From Opisthocomus hoazin (Eukaryota > Chordata > Aves > Opisthocomiformes > Opisthocomidae): 64,000 nucleotides of DNA. The stretch is from positions 15,461,001 to 15,525,000 of the forward strand of contig NC_134427.1 of assembly GCF_030867145.1 (NCBI RefSeq), written 5' to 3'. Shown here piece by piece: positions 38,721 through 51,200 of this stretch. The notes below the pieces were generated by a model. The model was given only the letters and a program-made list of their open reading frames with translations. It did not search any database and was not told the DNA's origin. The position numbers were made by a program, and so were the translations under genes. Positions within the stretch are counted from its first letter, which is position 1. Each line of letters begins with the position of its first letter.

Positions 38721-40266
38721 CAATCCTAAAAATAGGGCAGCTGACAAGCTCTGCCTTTCAAAATGGGTTTGCTTCATTTTTGAAGAATTTCCCAAGTCAG
38801 AGAGAACTTGCCTCCGCTTTGCTTTTCAGTTCTGCAGCAGTCTGAAAGCTGACTGTAGAAAAGCGGTCACTCCACAAAGCAAAGCCAACCTCGGCTGTCC
38901 TTTCAGATTGGCTGCACTGCCCTTTCCGCCCTCAGACCCCCACCCTCTACACGGCCACGCTGGTATTTACTGGCACAAGGAGGTACGTGTGGGAGTTAGC
39001 TCCAGCTCTGTCCAAACACACCGCGGAGCCTGAGCCAGCTTTACCCTGGTGAGCCCTGAGCAGAGGTCTCCCTCGCAGCCGCCCATGGGATGACTTGCGC
39101 TGTGCCCAAACGAGCCGGGTGAAGCCCCCGAGCCACCAGCCAGGTTGCCGGTCCCTAAATACCTGCCCTGCGCTCCTGCCAGACGCAGAGCCTCCGCCAA
39201 GCTCCCCCTGGGATGGGGTTCGCTCTGCTGTGCAGAGTTCCGAGTTCTGCTGTTGCAGCAGGCAAGCCCGCCTCGAGTCCTGCAGCACCTCTCTGCAGCC
39301 CTGCCTCGCACGTGGGGACAAAAACGGCTGCTGGGAGCGCGACGGCGGGCAGGGCTGAGCCTGTGCCTCTGGTCCTGGGCTAGCGCATGGCCGTGCTACC
39401 CATGCGCAGTTCTGTCTTTGGACTCCACACGAAGGGCAGATCTCCTCGCTAGGTTGACGGTGCTGCTAGCAGCAGGAGAGGGAGCAGGCTAGCCAGCCAC
39501 ATACACTGGATTATATTCCTGGGCTACACTCCAGAGCCTTCGATTTTATTATCTAATTACCCAGCCAAACTCATTCATCTTTATTTTTCAGTCTTACCCA
39601 GAGACCCCAGTTTAAATGCAGCTCTGCTATGTGAATTGCTGCCCAGGCACTCTCCGCTTGGAAAAATTCACAGTTTCTCAGCTTTATTCACTCAGACTGT
39701 GTTTTCTTAGTGCAAAGGATGCGTGGCAGAAATCCCAGCCCTGGTCAGTGGCAGAGTTAGGCTGTGTTGAGGTGGAGATGGCTGCATTATCACAAACAGC
39801 TGTACCAGAGGGAGCAAGAGAAAGAAAATAAACCTCTGATTTTGTATGACAATTGTGTAGCTAGATGTGGTCTTCCTCACCACGGTGACACTTCTTTAGA
39901 TTGCATACAAGGCTTTGTGGTGTGGCTTACACTGATATATGCCTTTATTACCAAGTATAAACACCAAGGGTTAGTAAATAAAAACAACAGGGGAAAAACT
40001 CCCCCCAGAAGTTAATGAGACATCAGGAATACATCCCCAGAAACTAGAGCCCACGGGGCCACCAGTCCTGGTGTCCCATACTTTTCCTCTGCAGGTCAGA
40101 GCCTGAGCTGGGCCTCGCTCCTCTGTCCTTGAGAGCCCGTGGCCAACGGGTGGGATGAAACCCTCCGGCCACGCGTGCTGAGCGTGAGCCCACCTCTCCG
40201 TGTGTGACTGTCATGGGTATGTAACCCACTTACCACGCTGGGACAGAGGCTCCCTGATTAGCATAA

Positions 40267-40312
40267 CCCCGCCCCTGGGAGGGGCTTGGGTGATAAATAC
40301 GCTGCTTTATCA
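40267..40312. promoter_or_regulatory. GC box with inverted GATA pair
   Basis: ccccgcccct at 40,267-40,276 is followed 14 bases later by TGATAAA (40,291-40,297) and its exact inverse TTTATCA (40,306-40,312), separated by 8 bases. Both arms match the WGATAR consensus. A GC/CACCC box next to paired GATA sites is a common layout of haematopoietic enhancers and promoters. This is a motif-level call only. Confidence 0.35.
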
Positions 40313-42462
40313 GTGCTCCTTGCCTTTCTTTCCTAAGGGAATGCAGATGCTGGCAGGTTCAGTGGGCATCCAAAGCAGGTAAATGGCTAAAAAGGGCTCA
40401 AGTGGAAAACTTTCCTCCAGATCTAGCAGTATCCGTGTTCGCGCTCCAGTTTGCAGGGGCTGGGAGGATCGGGAGAGGTGGCAGATGCTGCAGAGCATGA
40501 GGCTGCTGTCTCACCAGCTTGCTTTCATCTCAGGGAGAGGAGAGAAGCCCTCATGCAGTCTTTCCCCCTTAGAGGCCTCTTGCAGAAGGAGCCCTTCTGG
40601 TGCTGCTTTCCCAGCCCTGGCGTGCAGCCTGCCGGAGTTGAAGGCTCTGTCTCGGGGGAGGCTGGGGCAGAAACACAGATGCTTTGTGGAGGTTGGTCTG
40701 TCCTCTGGGCACTTGGCTGCTCCCACTCCTCAGCAGCCAGTGTGGCTGGGACAAGCGCGTGGCAGGAACAGCCCATGAGATGTTGTGTGCTGTGCCATGC
40801 AAGGAGCGCGAAAGCAAGAGCTGCTCAGCGGGGCAGTGAAGTTGTGTTGCGACACAGGTGGGTATGTGACAGGGAGCGTGCTCTGTCCTGGCCTGCTCTG
40901 ATGGAGGATATGCTCTGCAGAGCGGTGGTGGCACCTTCCGCAGGACAGGCATCCTTAATTCCTGCTGAATAGCACGTGGGAAGGAGCCTCCCAGAGCACA
41001 GCACGCTGAAACCCCAGGACACGGAGCAGAAGGGGACACAGAGATGGGTCTGCTCAGGAGGAGGGAACGAGCAGTGGCAGGAAAAGCTGCTGCATCTGGT
41101 GGTGGAGGTGCTGGACTCTGAGTGTGTCTGGTAAAGCCTGTCAGGCTCCCAGAAGTGCATTGGGCTCTCGGAGTCTTCGCTCGGGGATGCTTTCACACAT
41201 GGCCACAATCCAGCTCATTGTGCTCGTCTGGTGGTAGTGTCACTTCTCCTCACCTTGCCTCTCTGCTTGCTGTTGTCTAGGCTGTCTCCAAGCAGAGAGC
41301 AGCTGGCTTTATCTTCCCAGATGTTTCTCATGATCTCTCCTGTTCTAGCTTTTATCCCTGACCACAAGCAGCACTTGGAACAATTAACACCTTGTGCCCC
41401 TAACATCTTAGGGTTTACAAGGCACCTGGTTACTAGGGCAACTACTGCACTTTTTTCTTTCAGGGTATTGACTGAAAATCAACATTTTATATTAAAGGAA
41501 AAGAAAAATAATATTCTCTCTAGCCACAGTGAGTTACAACACCATCTCTCCTGTAATCAAGATATTGCTGAATTATGGTGCTATAAACAAACACTTCTGA
41601 TATAACCACAAACACTGTGGGACGTGTAACACATTGGCAGTATATTTCCAGTGACAAACTCATTTATTGTGGGGAGTGGAGGGAGAAAAACACCTAGCAG
41701 AAGCCGCTGCAAGGAATTACAGCAAAGAATGACCGGCGCTTAAGGATACAGAAGCAAGGTAATTCTACCAACCTGACCGGAATAAAGCACTTCCAAGTAT
41801 GAAGAAGATCAGAGCAGAATCAGTAGCTCAGAAGGTGAGGACACAGGACTTGCTTATTGTCTCCCTCCTACTAGCATAAATCAAGATGAATTCCATAGCA
41901 CTTAGTAGCATCACCACGCTGTGAGACTGGCATAACGAAGCAGCTCCCAGGAGGTTGGGGAAGCGAGCCCACAGCCATCCCGTAGCCTCAGCAGGCTGGT
42001 GTGGAGGCTTCCTTGCTTGCAGGTGGGACTTGAGTAACAATCATGAATCATTAAGGTACATAACTATCTGAGAGATCAAAGTGCTCAGGAGCTCTGGGTG
42101 TGAAACCAGCTCGTACCAGATGCCGTGGAGGCAGGGAACAGGCTGGGAGCTGCTTGCCAAAGAGGTTTCATCTCTTGCTGTGTTCCAGGTGGCTGCTGGG
42201 TCACTTTGGTCAGTGGGATTGGAAGAGCCATCATCTGCCTCCCCGGTGGTCTGCCAGTCCTTGTGTTTGGTGAGTTTCAGGTCATAAGACTTCTTTGCCC
42301 AGACAGGGTGATTTTGTATGCTGGTGTATTGTGCCACGATGTGCTAGTCTGTTTTGGTAGTGATCTGCTGCCCGAGTGAAGTACCTGTGAGCTGTCACTA
42401 GTGACTCTTGACTGTAAACAGGACCGCAGATGGAGGGGGGGGAAGCAAGGTGTTCAGTAACT

Positions 42463-42618
42463 CCCCAGGTTGTGGAGTCTCCCTCTCTGGAGATATTCAA
42501 GACGCACCTGGACAAGGTCCTGTGCAGCCTGCTGTAGGTGACCCTGCTTCGGCAGGGGGGTTGGACTAGATGACCCACAGAGGTCCCTTCCAACCCCGAC
42601 CGTTCTGTGATTCTGTGA
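42463..42618 (+). mobile_element. CR1 LINE, short 3' fragment
   Basis: About 156 bp of CR1 3' end in plus orientation. It holds the last codons of ORF2 ([22 protein letters not shown]), the stop, then gtgaccctgcttcggcaggg, the gacccacagaggtccc tail and the terminal attctgtg octamers. It is the same subfamily as the copies at 17.9 and 44.3 kb, more severely 5'-truncated. Confidence 0.94.
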
Positions 42619-44284
42619 AAGGACATCCACGCCATGCAGTGGTAACAAGAGAAGGGACAGAGGGAAATTACCTCCCTCCATCCCCTTAGTAAACCTGCCC
42701 CTGGAGAAGACAGTGTATATAGCCATCTCTGTGCATAGATGAATTAGATAATGAGTGGGCACTTGTGATCAGGAGTTACCTGTGCCTAGAGTTCACTGAC
42801 TGTGTCTTGTAACTGAAGTATTTATACCAACATGTAGAATATAACTAGGTTATCCGGAGCTTGCCTGGAGTTTGCAAGGCTGACTTTGAAGTAAAAAACC
42901 CCAAGCGTGTGGCATGTTAAGGTGACATAGTTGACACTGTGGGTGAGGACACTTAGGGTGCCACTGCTTCTGGAAGGCTGGGCTTCCAAACATGCCGTGA
43001 CAAGGACACTGGGGTTCTCTGCCTTTAGTTTTAAGTGAGTTTGGGGTTGAGTGGAATAAAGCTCCACCACAGGGTTTGCAAATGAGTACAAAAATGCCTT
43101 GAATGGGAGCTGTTCAGCGTACAGACTTCTGATAGTTTTGACAGCGGAGCTCAAAAGTTCCTTGAATAATAGGTCTGTGATTTCTGGCAGCCTGTAAGCA
43201 CTGAACTTCTTTGGATTTCAAAGCAAATAGATACATCTTAACAAAGACCACCTTGTGTCAGCTATCCTTAAAATTATAGCACATAGATTAAAATAAAACT
43301 TGTGTACTTGTCCCTCCTGGGACACCGGGGAAGGGAAAAGCATTATCAGAATTCTTTAAACTCGTCTTAACAGTACTGAACCAATTATTTTGTTAAATCT
43401 GGGTTTGTTTTCTGCCTCTCAATGAGAACATTTGAAGTCTATCATCTCCACCATTTACGAGTTACCAGTATGCAAGTGTAAAATTTCCAATTGGAACATA
43501 TGGTATCAGAGGGAGCGAGGGGGAAATATCTGATTGCTCGCGCTCCCCAAACTCCAAATCTACTGCATTTAGTATTTTGCTCACAGTTCCTGCAGGGGGA
43601 AATAAAAGAAATCATATCTGAGCTGAGACCAAGCACTGAACATTTCACCCTGAGCAGGAATCTGTTTGAGAAACTTATAAGCAGCTGAAGAGGGAATAGA
43701 ACAGAAACTACAATTCGGTTTCTTCGCTGGGGTTGCAGCTACGGGCAGAACTTACTACCCATAACAAAAACTCTCTGAACCTTATTCTCTAAGTTCTGAC
43801 ACCTGGTCTGGCGATGTGCCTGAAGCCCACGAAAGACCAATTTTCCCTGTGAAAGGAGGGACTCTTAGTGACCCCACTAACAGAGGAACCGACTGCTTCA
43901 CCTGTGTTAACTCAAGTGGTTGGTGACCAGCTGCAGCGTTTGTTCAGAGGCTTCCAGAGACATGGAGCAGCCCCGGGCACCGGCGTGTGGCATGCCTGGT
44001 GAATGCAAACACGCTGGCAGCCGATACCCAGCCCGGGGGATGGCTGCGCTGAGGTGTCGAAGGAGCCATTGCTGGGGTGATGGTGGCTGTATAGCGTGGG
44101 CTTGCAGTCGTCCCTCTGCCCGGAAGCAGAGGATCCTTAGTGCGACCAGAGACCCCTCGGCTCCAGTCACTGTCTCTGCCGAGTGACACCAAATGCTTTG
44201 GAGAAAGACGAGAGGACCTGAGGACTGGAATGCCTTTTTCTACCCTGAGGTTTTATGCAGAACTAGATTTCAGTTTTCTGTCTG

Positions 44285-45333
44285 TGCAAGCACTGAATGG
44301 CAGAACTCAGAGGGTTGTCATCAGCGGCGCTGAGTCTCATTGGAGGCTGGTAACTAGTGGTGTCCCCCAGGGGTCAGTACTGGGCCCAGTCTTGTTCAAC
44401 TTCTTCATCAATGACCTGGATGAAGAGTTAGAATGTACCCTCAGCAAGTTTGCTGATGACACAAAACTGGGAGGAGTGGCTGATACACCAGAAGGCTGTG
44501 CTGCCATTCAGCGTGACCTGGACAGGCTGGAGAGCTGGGCGCAGAGGAACCTGATGAGTTTCAACAAGGGCAAGTGCAGGGTCCTGCACCTGGGGAGGAA
44601 CAACCTCATGCACCAGTACAGGCTTGGGGTGGACCTGCTGGAGAGCAGCTCTGTGGAGAGGGACCTGGGTGTCCTGTGGACGACAGGTTGGCCATGAGCC
44701 AGCAGTGTGCCCTGGCTGCCAAGAAGGCCAATGGCATCCTGGGGTGCATTAGGATGAGTGTGGCCAGCAGGTTGAGGGAGGTTCTGCTTCCCCTCTACTC
44801 TGCCCTAGTGAGGCCCCATCTGGAGTGTACTGTGTCCAGTTCTGGGCTCCCCAGTTCAAGAAAGATGAGGAGCTACTGGAGAGAGTCTAGTGGAGGACTA
44901 TGAGGATGATGAGGGGACTGGAGCATCTGTCCTATGAGGAAAGGCTGAGGGAGTTGGGCTTGTTCAGCCTGAAGAAGAGAAGGCTGAGAGGGGACCTTAT
45001 AAATGCCTATAAATATCTGAAGGGTGGGTGTCAGGAGGATGGGGCCAGACTCTTTTCAGTGGTGCCCAGCGACAGGACAAGGGGCAACGGGCACAAACTG
45101 AAGCAGAGGAAGCTCTGTCTGAACATGAGGAAGAACTTCTTCCCTCTGAGGGTGATGGAGCCCTGGAGCAGGCTGCCCAGGGAGGCAGTGGAGTCTCCTT
45201 CTCTGGAGATATTCAAGACCCACCTGGACAAGGTCCTCTGCAGCCTGCTGTAGGTGACCCTGCTTGGGCAGGGGGGTTGGACTAGATGACCCACAGATGA
45301 CCTCCCAACCCCGAACATTCTGTGATTCTGTGA
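44285..45333 (+). mobile_element. CR1 LINE, 1.05-kb 3' part with broken RT ORF
   Basis: Plus-strand CR1, sister to the 17.9-kb copy. The frame starts around [15 protein letters not shown], continues through [16 protein letters not shown] and reaches FADDTKLGG (DD at 44,455-44,460). It is then damaged: one G is missing near 44,676, two bases (gt) are gained near 44,828, and there is a TAG at 44,888-44,890. Beyond these breaks the C-terminal part is readable again ([20 protein letters not shown] to [13 protein letters not shown], stop at 45,251). The tail ends in attctgtg repeats at 45,333. The element is dead and 5'-truncated. Confidence 0.96.
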
Positions 45334-48025
45334 ATGTGATGCTGCTGCGGCATGCTGCTCCTGCGCGAGGGCCTTGACCCCAGCCAGTGCGTGGGGACAG
45401 AGCAAGGAGGAGGCCGGAGAGCAGTTCTGTCCCCCCGTCCCCACAGCATCGGTGAGGCCGGGCAGTTCCAGGGCTGCCAGCAGAGCTGGGCGTGCGGCTG
45501 CAGGGCTGCTGTGCTGTGCCGCAGGGACCTGGAGACACGCTCCGCTGCCAAGCCCTGCGATGCACTCAGGCTGTGCAGGACATCTTGCTGGGCATGCTGT
45601 CTGGGTTGACCCCTATGTCTGTGCACAGCACCGGTCCGAGTCCCCCCATCCAACGGTGCAAACCCCTTGAGATCCCTGGGCAACACTGGCTTTTAGGGCT
45701 GGGTCGTCCTGTTGCTCCTGTGCATGGTCAGTCCCTTGCTGACACTGGGATGCGTGGCCTCCCTGTACCACTGCCGAGCTGAGCCAGTCTTGCAGGGGCA
45801 TCTGTTTACTCCCTTACAGAAGATGATCGCGCAGACCTTCCGTGAGGCGTAGTGAATGTCCCGCTCCTTTACTTCCCTGCATAGCAGGAGCTGTTAGCCC
45901 TCAGCAACCGGGCTGCAGGGTGCAAGAAATGGGCTTCTCGCTCTTCATCCTGGCAGGACAACGAAGGGCTGAGCCTGTCACCCTGGGAATTGAGGTGACC
46001 ACATCACAGAAGAGGAGCCTTTCACTGGGTTGTGTAGCACCAGGCGTACAACTAAACCCATCCTCCCCGCCACTCAGACGGAAAGCAGCATGTTTTGGAG
46101 TGACTTCCCTGGGAGGGGGAGGAACAGATGTTAGAACCAGAAGCGTATGTGACAGTTGGGAGAGACAGCGTGGAAACGCACAGTTGAAAGGAGAAGTCTG
46201 ATGGGAGTGTGATGACAGCAGCAGGACTCCAGTGACAAGGAGTGGGAAGGAGAACAAGCAGGGAGGAGTGTTACTTCGAAAGCTGCGCAAAGTGCACAAG
46301 GAGACGTGTCGGGAAAGCGTCGGGGAGAGAGGAAATGTGAGAGCAGAGACAGGCTTCGGGATCTGTCTGCAAGCATGTGCGACCTGTTGCCTGACAAACG
46401 GAGAAAGGAAAGCCTTTTATTCCGCCGCCTTCTTCCACCGCGTTAACTCTTCTTGCAGCCAAGCTAGCTGGCCAGCTCTGGTGGAGCTCTTCACCCCTCC
46501 AGTTAGCACTGGTGAGAGTTAAAGGTGCCTGCGCTGCTCCAGAGCACCAAGTTCCAGGGGTACCACGCGGCAGGGACAGTAGCGGGGATGCCTGGGCCTT
46601 CTTTTCTGCCCGGTGCCTTTGCAGGGTAGCACGGTAGCCACACACCTTGGGACTTCTGGGTGCTGCAGGAGGAGGAGGAGCGGTGGCAATCTCCTAACAG
46701 GCTTCCCCTCAGCAGACGTGCGGTGACGGCGAGGGCAGGGTGGTGAGGAGGAGAGGAGGAGAAGCGAGTGCGTATTCCTCCCGCAGCAGGGAGGGACCTC
46801 TCCAGCAGCGCCTGGCCCTGGCAATATAAATCACAGCTCTGCAGTGTCCGGTTTTACCTTAGTTCAGCAGATGTGCAAGGCACACTGGGAGCGTGCCGCT
46901 GGAGTGTAAAGCCCCCGATGCTGGAGCAGGGGGAGGGGGGGCTGTAACTTCTCCCACTGAGGGATTTAAAGGTGTGGTTTTGCGGATCCCCTCCTGCACT
47001 TGGATTCACCACTGACCCCCCCAGTATGCCTTGAGTGATGCAAACTGGCCGGTTCTGCTTCGTGTCCTTTTGTAGGGAGGGGAGAATTTCTCTAAGTATG
47101 AGTCTTGAAATGCAAGAGTCTCTAAGTACAAGTCTTGAAACGCATTAACGAAGTGATCGTCAGGTAGATGCCAGCCACGGCTGGCTACACCGGGAGCTGG
47201 GATCCATCACCGGGTTTCGCATGGCTGGTGATTGCTCCCTCTTGACAGAAACACAGGCATTCATTTCTTGCTATGAAATCCCCACAAATTAGGGGACAGG
47301 CATATCCTCTGTGTGAGTGTGCAAGGGGAAAGGCCGCACCAGGGTTAGGGAGGCAGGTCAGAGCGTGCTGCGTCTGACAGCTCTGCGGGAGAGGACCTTG
47401 CTGGGGAGCAGCAGGGACCTGTGAGTAGTATGGGCTGTGTAGGGTTGAGGCTCAGCCAGCAATGTGCTTGTTAGCTTATTTATTTTAAGGAGGAAAGGAA
47501 TAGCAAGGAACATGAGGGGAAAACGGGAGAGACTTTCTCCCTTGTTAGGGTGCATACTCTTGGCTGGAATGATTCATCCCACACCAATGCAATGGTATCC
47601 AGTTGTGTGTACTCGTGCCAGCCATCATGGGAGGGCTGCAGCAGAGCCCAGGGGTACTCCAGTAACCCTGCTGTTCTGGAGCGTGGCCCCTGGATGGGTA
47701 ATGGCTCTTGGTCCTCTTGGTTGCACCATCTCAGAGATGTGGTGAAGGGAGGAAGGAGAGGCCAGCATCAACCCTGACCTGCTAGGGTCACAAGCAGCTT
47801 CAGACAAAAACAAGGGGTTTGGGACCTACTGCGGTTGTCATACTAGTGGAAAAACTGAGCTTCCTGGGGTCAGACACTCTGGTTCTCTCTCTGAGCCAGT
47901 ACTTATGGACTCCTTGACTTACCTCTGGCTCCCTGTCACTAAGCCAGTCCTTGTTGGCCCATGTGCTGCTCTGTGACAGCACGGGAGAGGGAGAGAATTG
48001 TTTTCTCTGATGACAACGAGCAAGT
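45334..48025. other. Intergenic DNA between two CR1 copies
   Basis: GC-moderate unique-looking sequence. It has purine-rich gga/gag patches at about 46,665-46,765 and a 30-bp tandem duplication at 47,089-47,143. No exon is recognised. Overlapping open frames at 45,282-45,686 (minus) and 45,352-45,670 (plus) have no family resemblance. Confidence 0.55.
47089..47143. repeat. 30-bp direct duplication
   Basis: Two adjacent copies of a unit starting tctctaagta and containing agtcttgaaa then a tgca or cgca end, offset by 30 bases. They differ at about four positions. Confidence 0.8.
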
Positions 48026-48243
48026 TAGAAGAAAGAAATTCTTTACTCTGAGGGTGGTGAGGCACTGGCACAGGTTGCCCAGAGAAGCTGTGGATGCCCC
48101 CTCCCTGGGCGTGTTCAAGTCCAGGTTGGACGGGGCTTTGAGCAACCTGGTCTAGTGGAAGGTGTCCCTGCCCATGGCAGGGAGGTTGGAACTAACTGGT
48201 CTATAGGGTCCTTTCCAGCCCAAACCGTTCTATGATTCTGTGA
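48026..48243 (+). mobile_element. CR1 LINE 3' fragment (older subfamily)
   Basis: Plus-strand CR1 end: gaaagaaattctttactctg, then the ORF2 C-terminal string RVVRHWHRLPREAVDAPSLG and FKSRLDGALSNLV with its stop. The tail follows (ggaactaactggtctatagg, ccagcccaaaccgttctatg, attctgtg). It is closer to the 12.6-kb copy than to the gacccacagaggtccc group. Confidence 0.92.
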
Positions 48244-51200
48244 AGTTCCGCTTTGCTGATCCCGCGATCTGCTGACCTGCTCCTGAGCTCCCACATGGGC
48301 CAGAGCCTCTGCTGAGTGGGTCCTCGTGGCCAGGCTCCATGTAGGGGCAGTTTCCGAGACATCCCATCCAGCAGCTGTGGCCAGTCTGGGTGGTGGAGCC
48401 CGCTGCAAAGTGCCCTTGGTCAAGACACTGTGGCAGTGCAAGGGTGTTGAGTGCCGTCAGAGAAAGAGCTGGATGAAAGTGTGAAAAACCCAAGGATCTG
48501 CCCTTCCTCCCTCCCCAGGAGCAGAGATGGCAGGCTCATGGTGAGGCAGGAAGGTCTGGGCAGCATGAAGGCAGTGCAGGCAACGTAACGGTGACATAGG
48601 GAGTGTAAAGGTGATGCAAACCTCTCTGGTGCCTGTGCTGAAGGGCTGAGCTGCAGGATCCTTCTCGGAGCTGGTCTGGGGGCAGTAGCCATGTGCGGTT
48701 CCCACTTCCGAAGCCTTCCGCGTATGCAATGAACTGGGGACAGTGTGGCTTTACTGGCTGTTCTTCCCCCTGAGGCTGTGGTGAGGGACAGAAGGGGGCC
48801 TGTGGGCTGCCAGGGTGGCTTCAGCTGGCAGGAGCACGGAGCAGCAGGCAGCTTGGTGTTCTCACCCAGGAGCGATGAACTCACAACAGGAAAGGGCTGA
48901 GCATCCCCAGACTGGCTTTGCCTAGCAGAATCACACCTTTCTTCCCATTAACTTGCACGGGATCTTGGCCTTTGGCTGCAGTAAGAATCAGGATCAGCCC
49001 CGAGGTGTATTTTCTAAAGTATCTCATGCAGCTACTGAAATTAAAATCTCGTGAGTGAAGACCTGTCTTCCCTGCAGTCTAAATTCAGAACAACAGAGTG
49101 GCCTTTAGTCTCTAGAGAGAGTTTAAAAACCTTCAAGGTCTGTGCTCCTTCTGGAAAAAAATAATTCAGATGACACTCGCCACATCTGACAGTTGGCAGC
49201 CTTTGTTCGATACGATAAGGACGCTGTGTACCGAATTAATCAGGGATTCAGCTCCACGCTGCCTCGTACCTGGGAAATGGTGCATCGCTGAACCCCGAAA
49301 AGATGCTGGAGCGTCGCTGGGAAAGCAGGCTGCCGGAGAGCGTGCGTGATTCCTGCCTCGGCCCTTCCAGCCCGGGCTTGCGGAGAAGGTTTCCTTAGGA
49401 CCAGCAGCCGGAGTTCCTCTGGCTTTCACTGCAGCTGCGCTCCTTGCGGAGCAGAGCCGTATATCACCCGGCATTTTATGCGTGCCTCGGAAAGGGAGCC
49501 TGAATCCCCTTCCTGCACAGAGAGCTGACAGACTGGGGGCCAACACACAACCCTCAGCATTTTTTTATTTACTATAAACCTCTTAAATGAAGGCTGGGGG
49601 ATTTTTTTCATTTACCATGTTACTGTATGGAACCAATCACTATAAATTTAAATGGAGAGCTGGTAGGAGCACACTTACCTTTTATATAATAATTGTGCGA
49701 GTGCTGCTGCTGAACTGCTATTAGGATTATTCAGACCTTCTCAGATTTCGTTGTAAAACATTAGGCTGCGAGAGGTACCATAAGGGTGTGATTATCCAAA
49801 GAGAGTAAGTAGTAGTGAGTGTTGTCGGCCAGAATTACTACAACAGGGAAGAAATGCTGAGTAGCTGGGAGTAAAGGAAGCTGAGGAGCATAATCTGCAT
49901 TCAGAAATACAGCGGTCTGCGTATGAAAAAATCCCTCCTGATTCCTGACTGGATTGGCATGGGCTTGACAAGTTTGTCCTTCAGTTGTCGCCGGGTGCGA
50001 TCCGCATGCTGGGCTGAGCATGGGGGTTCGCCCCTGTGCTCCCCTGCGCAAAGCGTAACACAGCGTCACGCTGGTGCTGCAGGATCCTGCCAGCGTGGCC
50101 ATGCTGGCCTGGGGCACCGGGAAGTTGCGCCCTTCCTTTGGTGGGATCAGCTGGGAAGGACCTGTCGTAAGTCCAGCTGGGCTGGCAGAGGAGGTCTGCT
50201 GTGAGCTCGGGGCTGGAGGGGCCGGTCGGCCGCTGGCCTGGTGGGATGGGTGACCTCTCCCACTTGCCGCCCCGGCTGCAGATGCAGTCCCCGCTCCCTC
50301 CGAGCAGTATGGAAGAGCTGGGAGACGAGCAGTTGGTCAGATGGGCGATAGCTGGTCTAGAGCTGCAGACCACCTGACGGGACCAGGGACCCGGGCTGGT
50401 GGGGTACAGGCAGGGCTCGGTGCAGTGACTCTGACCAGCGACTGGGAGTCACAGCTCTGCTGCTCTAAACAGAGCCCGAGGCTACACCGTGCCGAGAAAG
50501 GATGCGGTGCTGGGAGGGCGCTTAACTACCCTGCCGTGGGCATTGGCCGTCTTACAGCATCACCTCAGCGGGGACAAGGCATCTGCAACTCCTCCTAGGA
50601 GGCAGGGAGAAAAGAGCCGCTGTGTCTACACTCCTCTGCTGCCTTGATTTTCCACCTGCGATTGAGATTTTAATTTCGTATCCCATGTGATTTTCCTGTT
50701 GTAACACACGCCTCTCGGCTGTCACGGTAACAATGCCTCTTCTTGGCAGGGAAGGCAGATCTGCGAGGGAGCTCTGGAGCACTCTACTGTGTGAGTTCCT
50801 CAAACGAGGGCTGCGTTTCTCCCCCTCATTCCACCCATTTTCAAATAATTTTCATGCTAGGAATAAATCTGAGCGTGTAACAATCATGTTCAGCATATGA
50901 TAACCGCAGACAATTGTACGTATACGAGCAGCCACATGGAAAACAAATGAGCTGATGGAAAGACAGAAAGAGCACAAGACGACCCAGAGACCACAGTTAC
51001 TCTGTTCAGAGTAAGACCAAATAACTTTGCCATTTCCATATAATTACACTTTTTCCCCCAGGAAAATGGGATTCTGAAAAACATTTTTAGTTACTAAATT
51101 TTGATCTCACCAGTTTATGCAGTGGTGGGAAAAAACCATCTCCCACCGACCAGTGTACCCTAGGCCAATTATACTTAAGCAACACAAAGTTGAATTCTGT

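Larger units (their letters stand above)
37380..42462. other. Intergenic DNA, central part
   Basis: Contains an AT-rich block (38,380-38,720) that looks like conserved non-coding sequence, fragments that may be ancient amniote repeats near 37,470 and 38,655, and a GC-box plus paired GATA motif element at 40,267-40,312. No exon or young transposon is recognised. Open frames of up to 173 codons (40,451-40,972) show no domain and overlap frames on the other strand. Confidence 0.5.

Noticed and set aside
44140..44697. 185-codon plus-strand frame considered as a gene of its own.
   Set aside because: From about residue 50 it is CR1 reverse transcriptase (TSGVPQGS and FADD blocks). The first part is unrelated flank that happens to be in frame.
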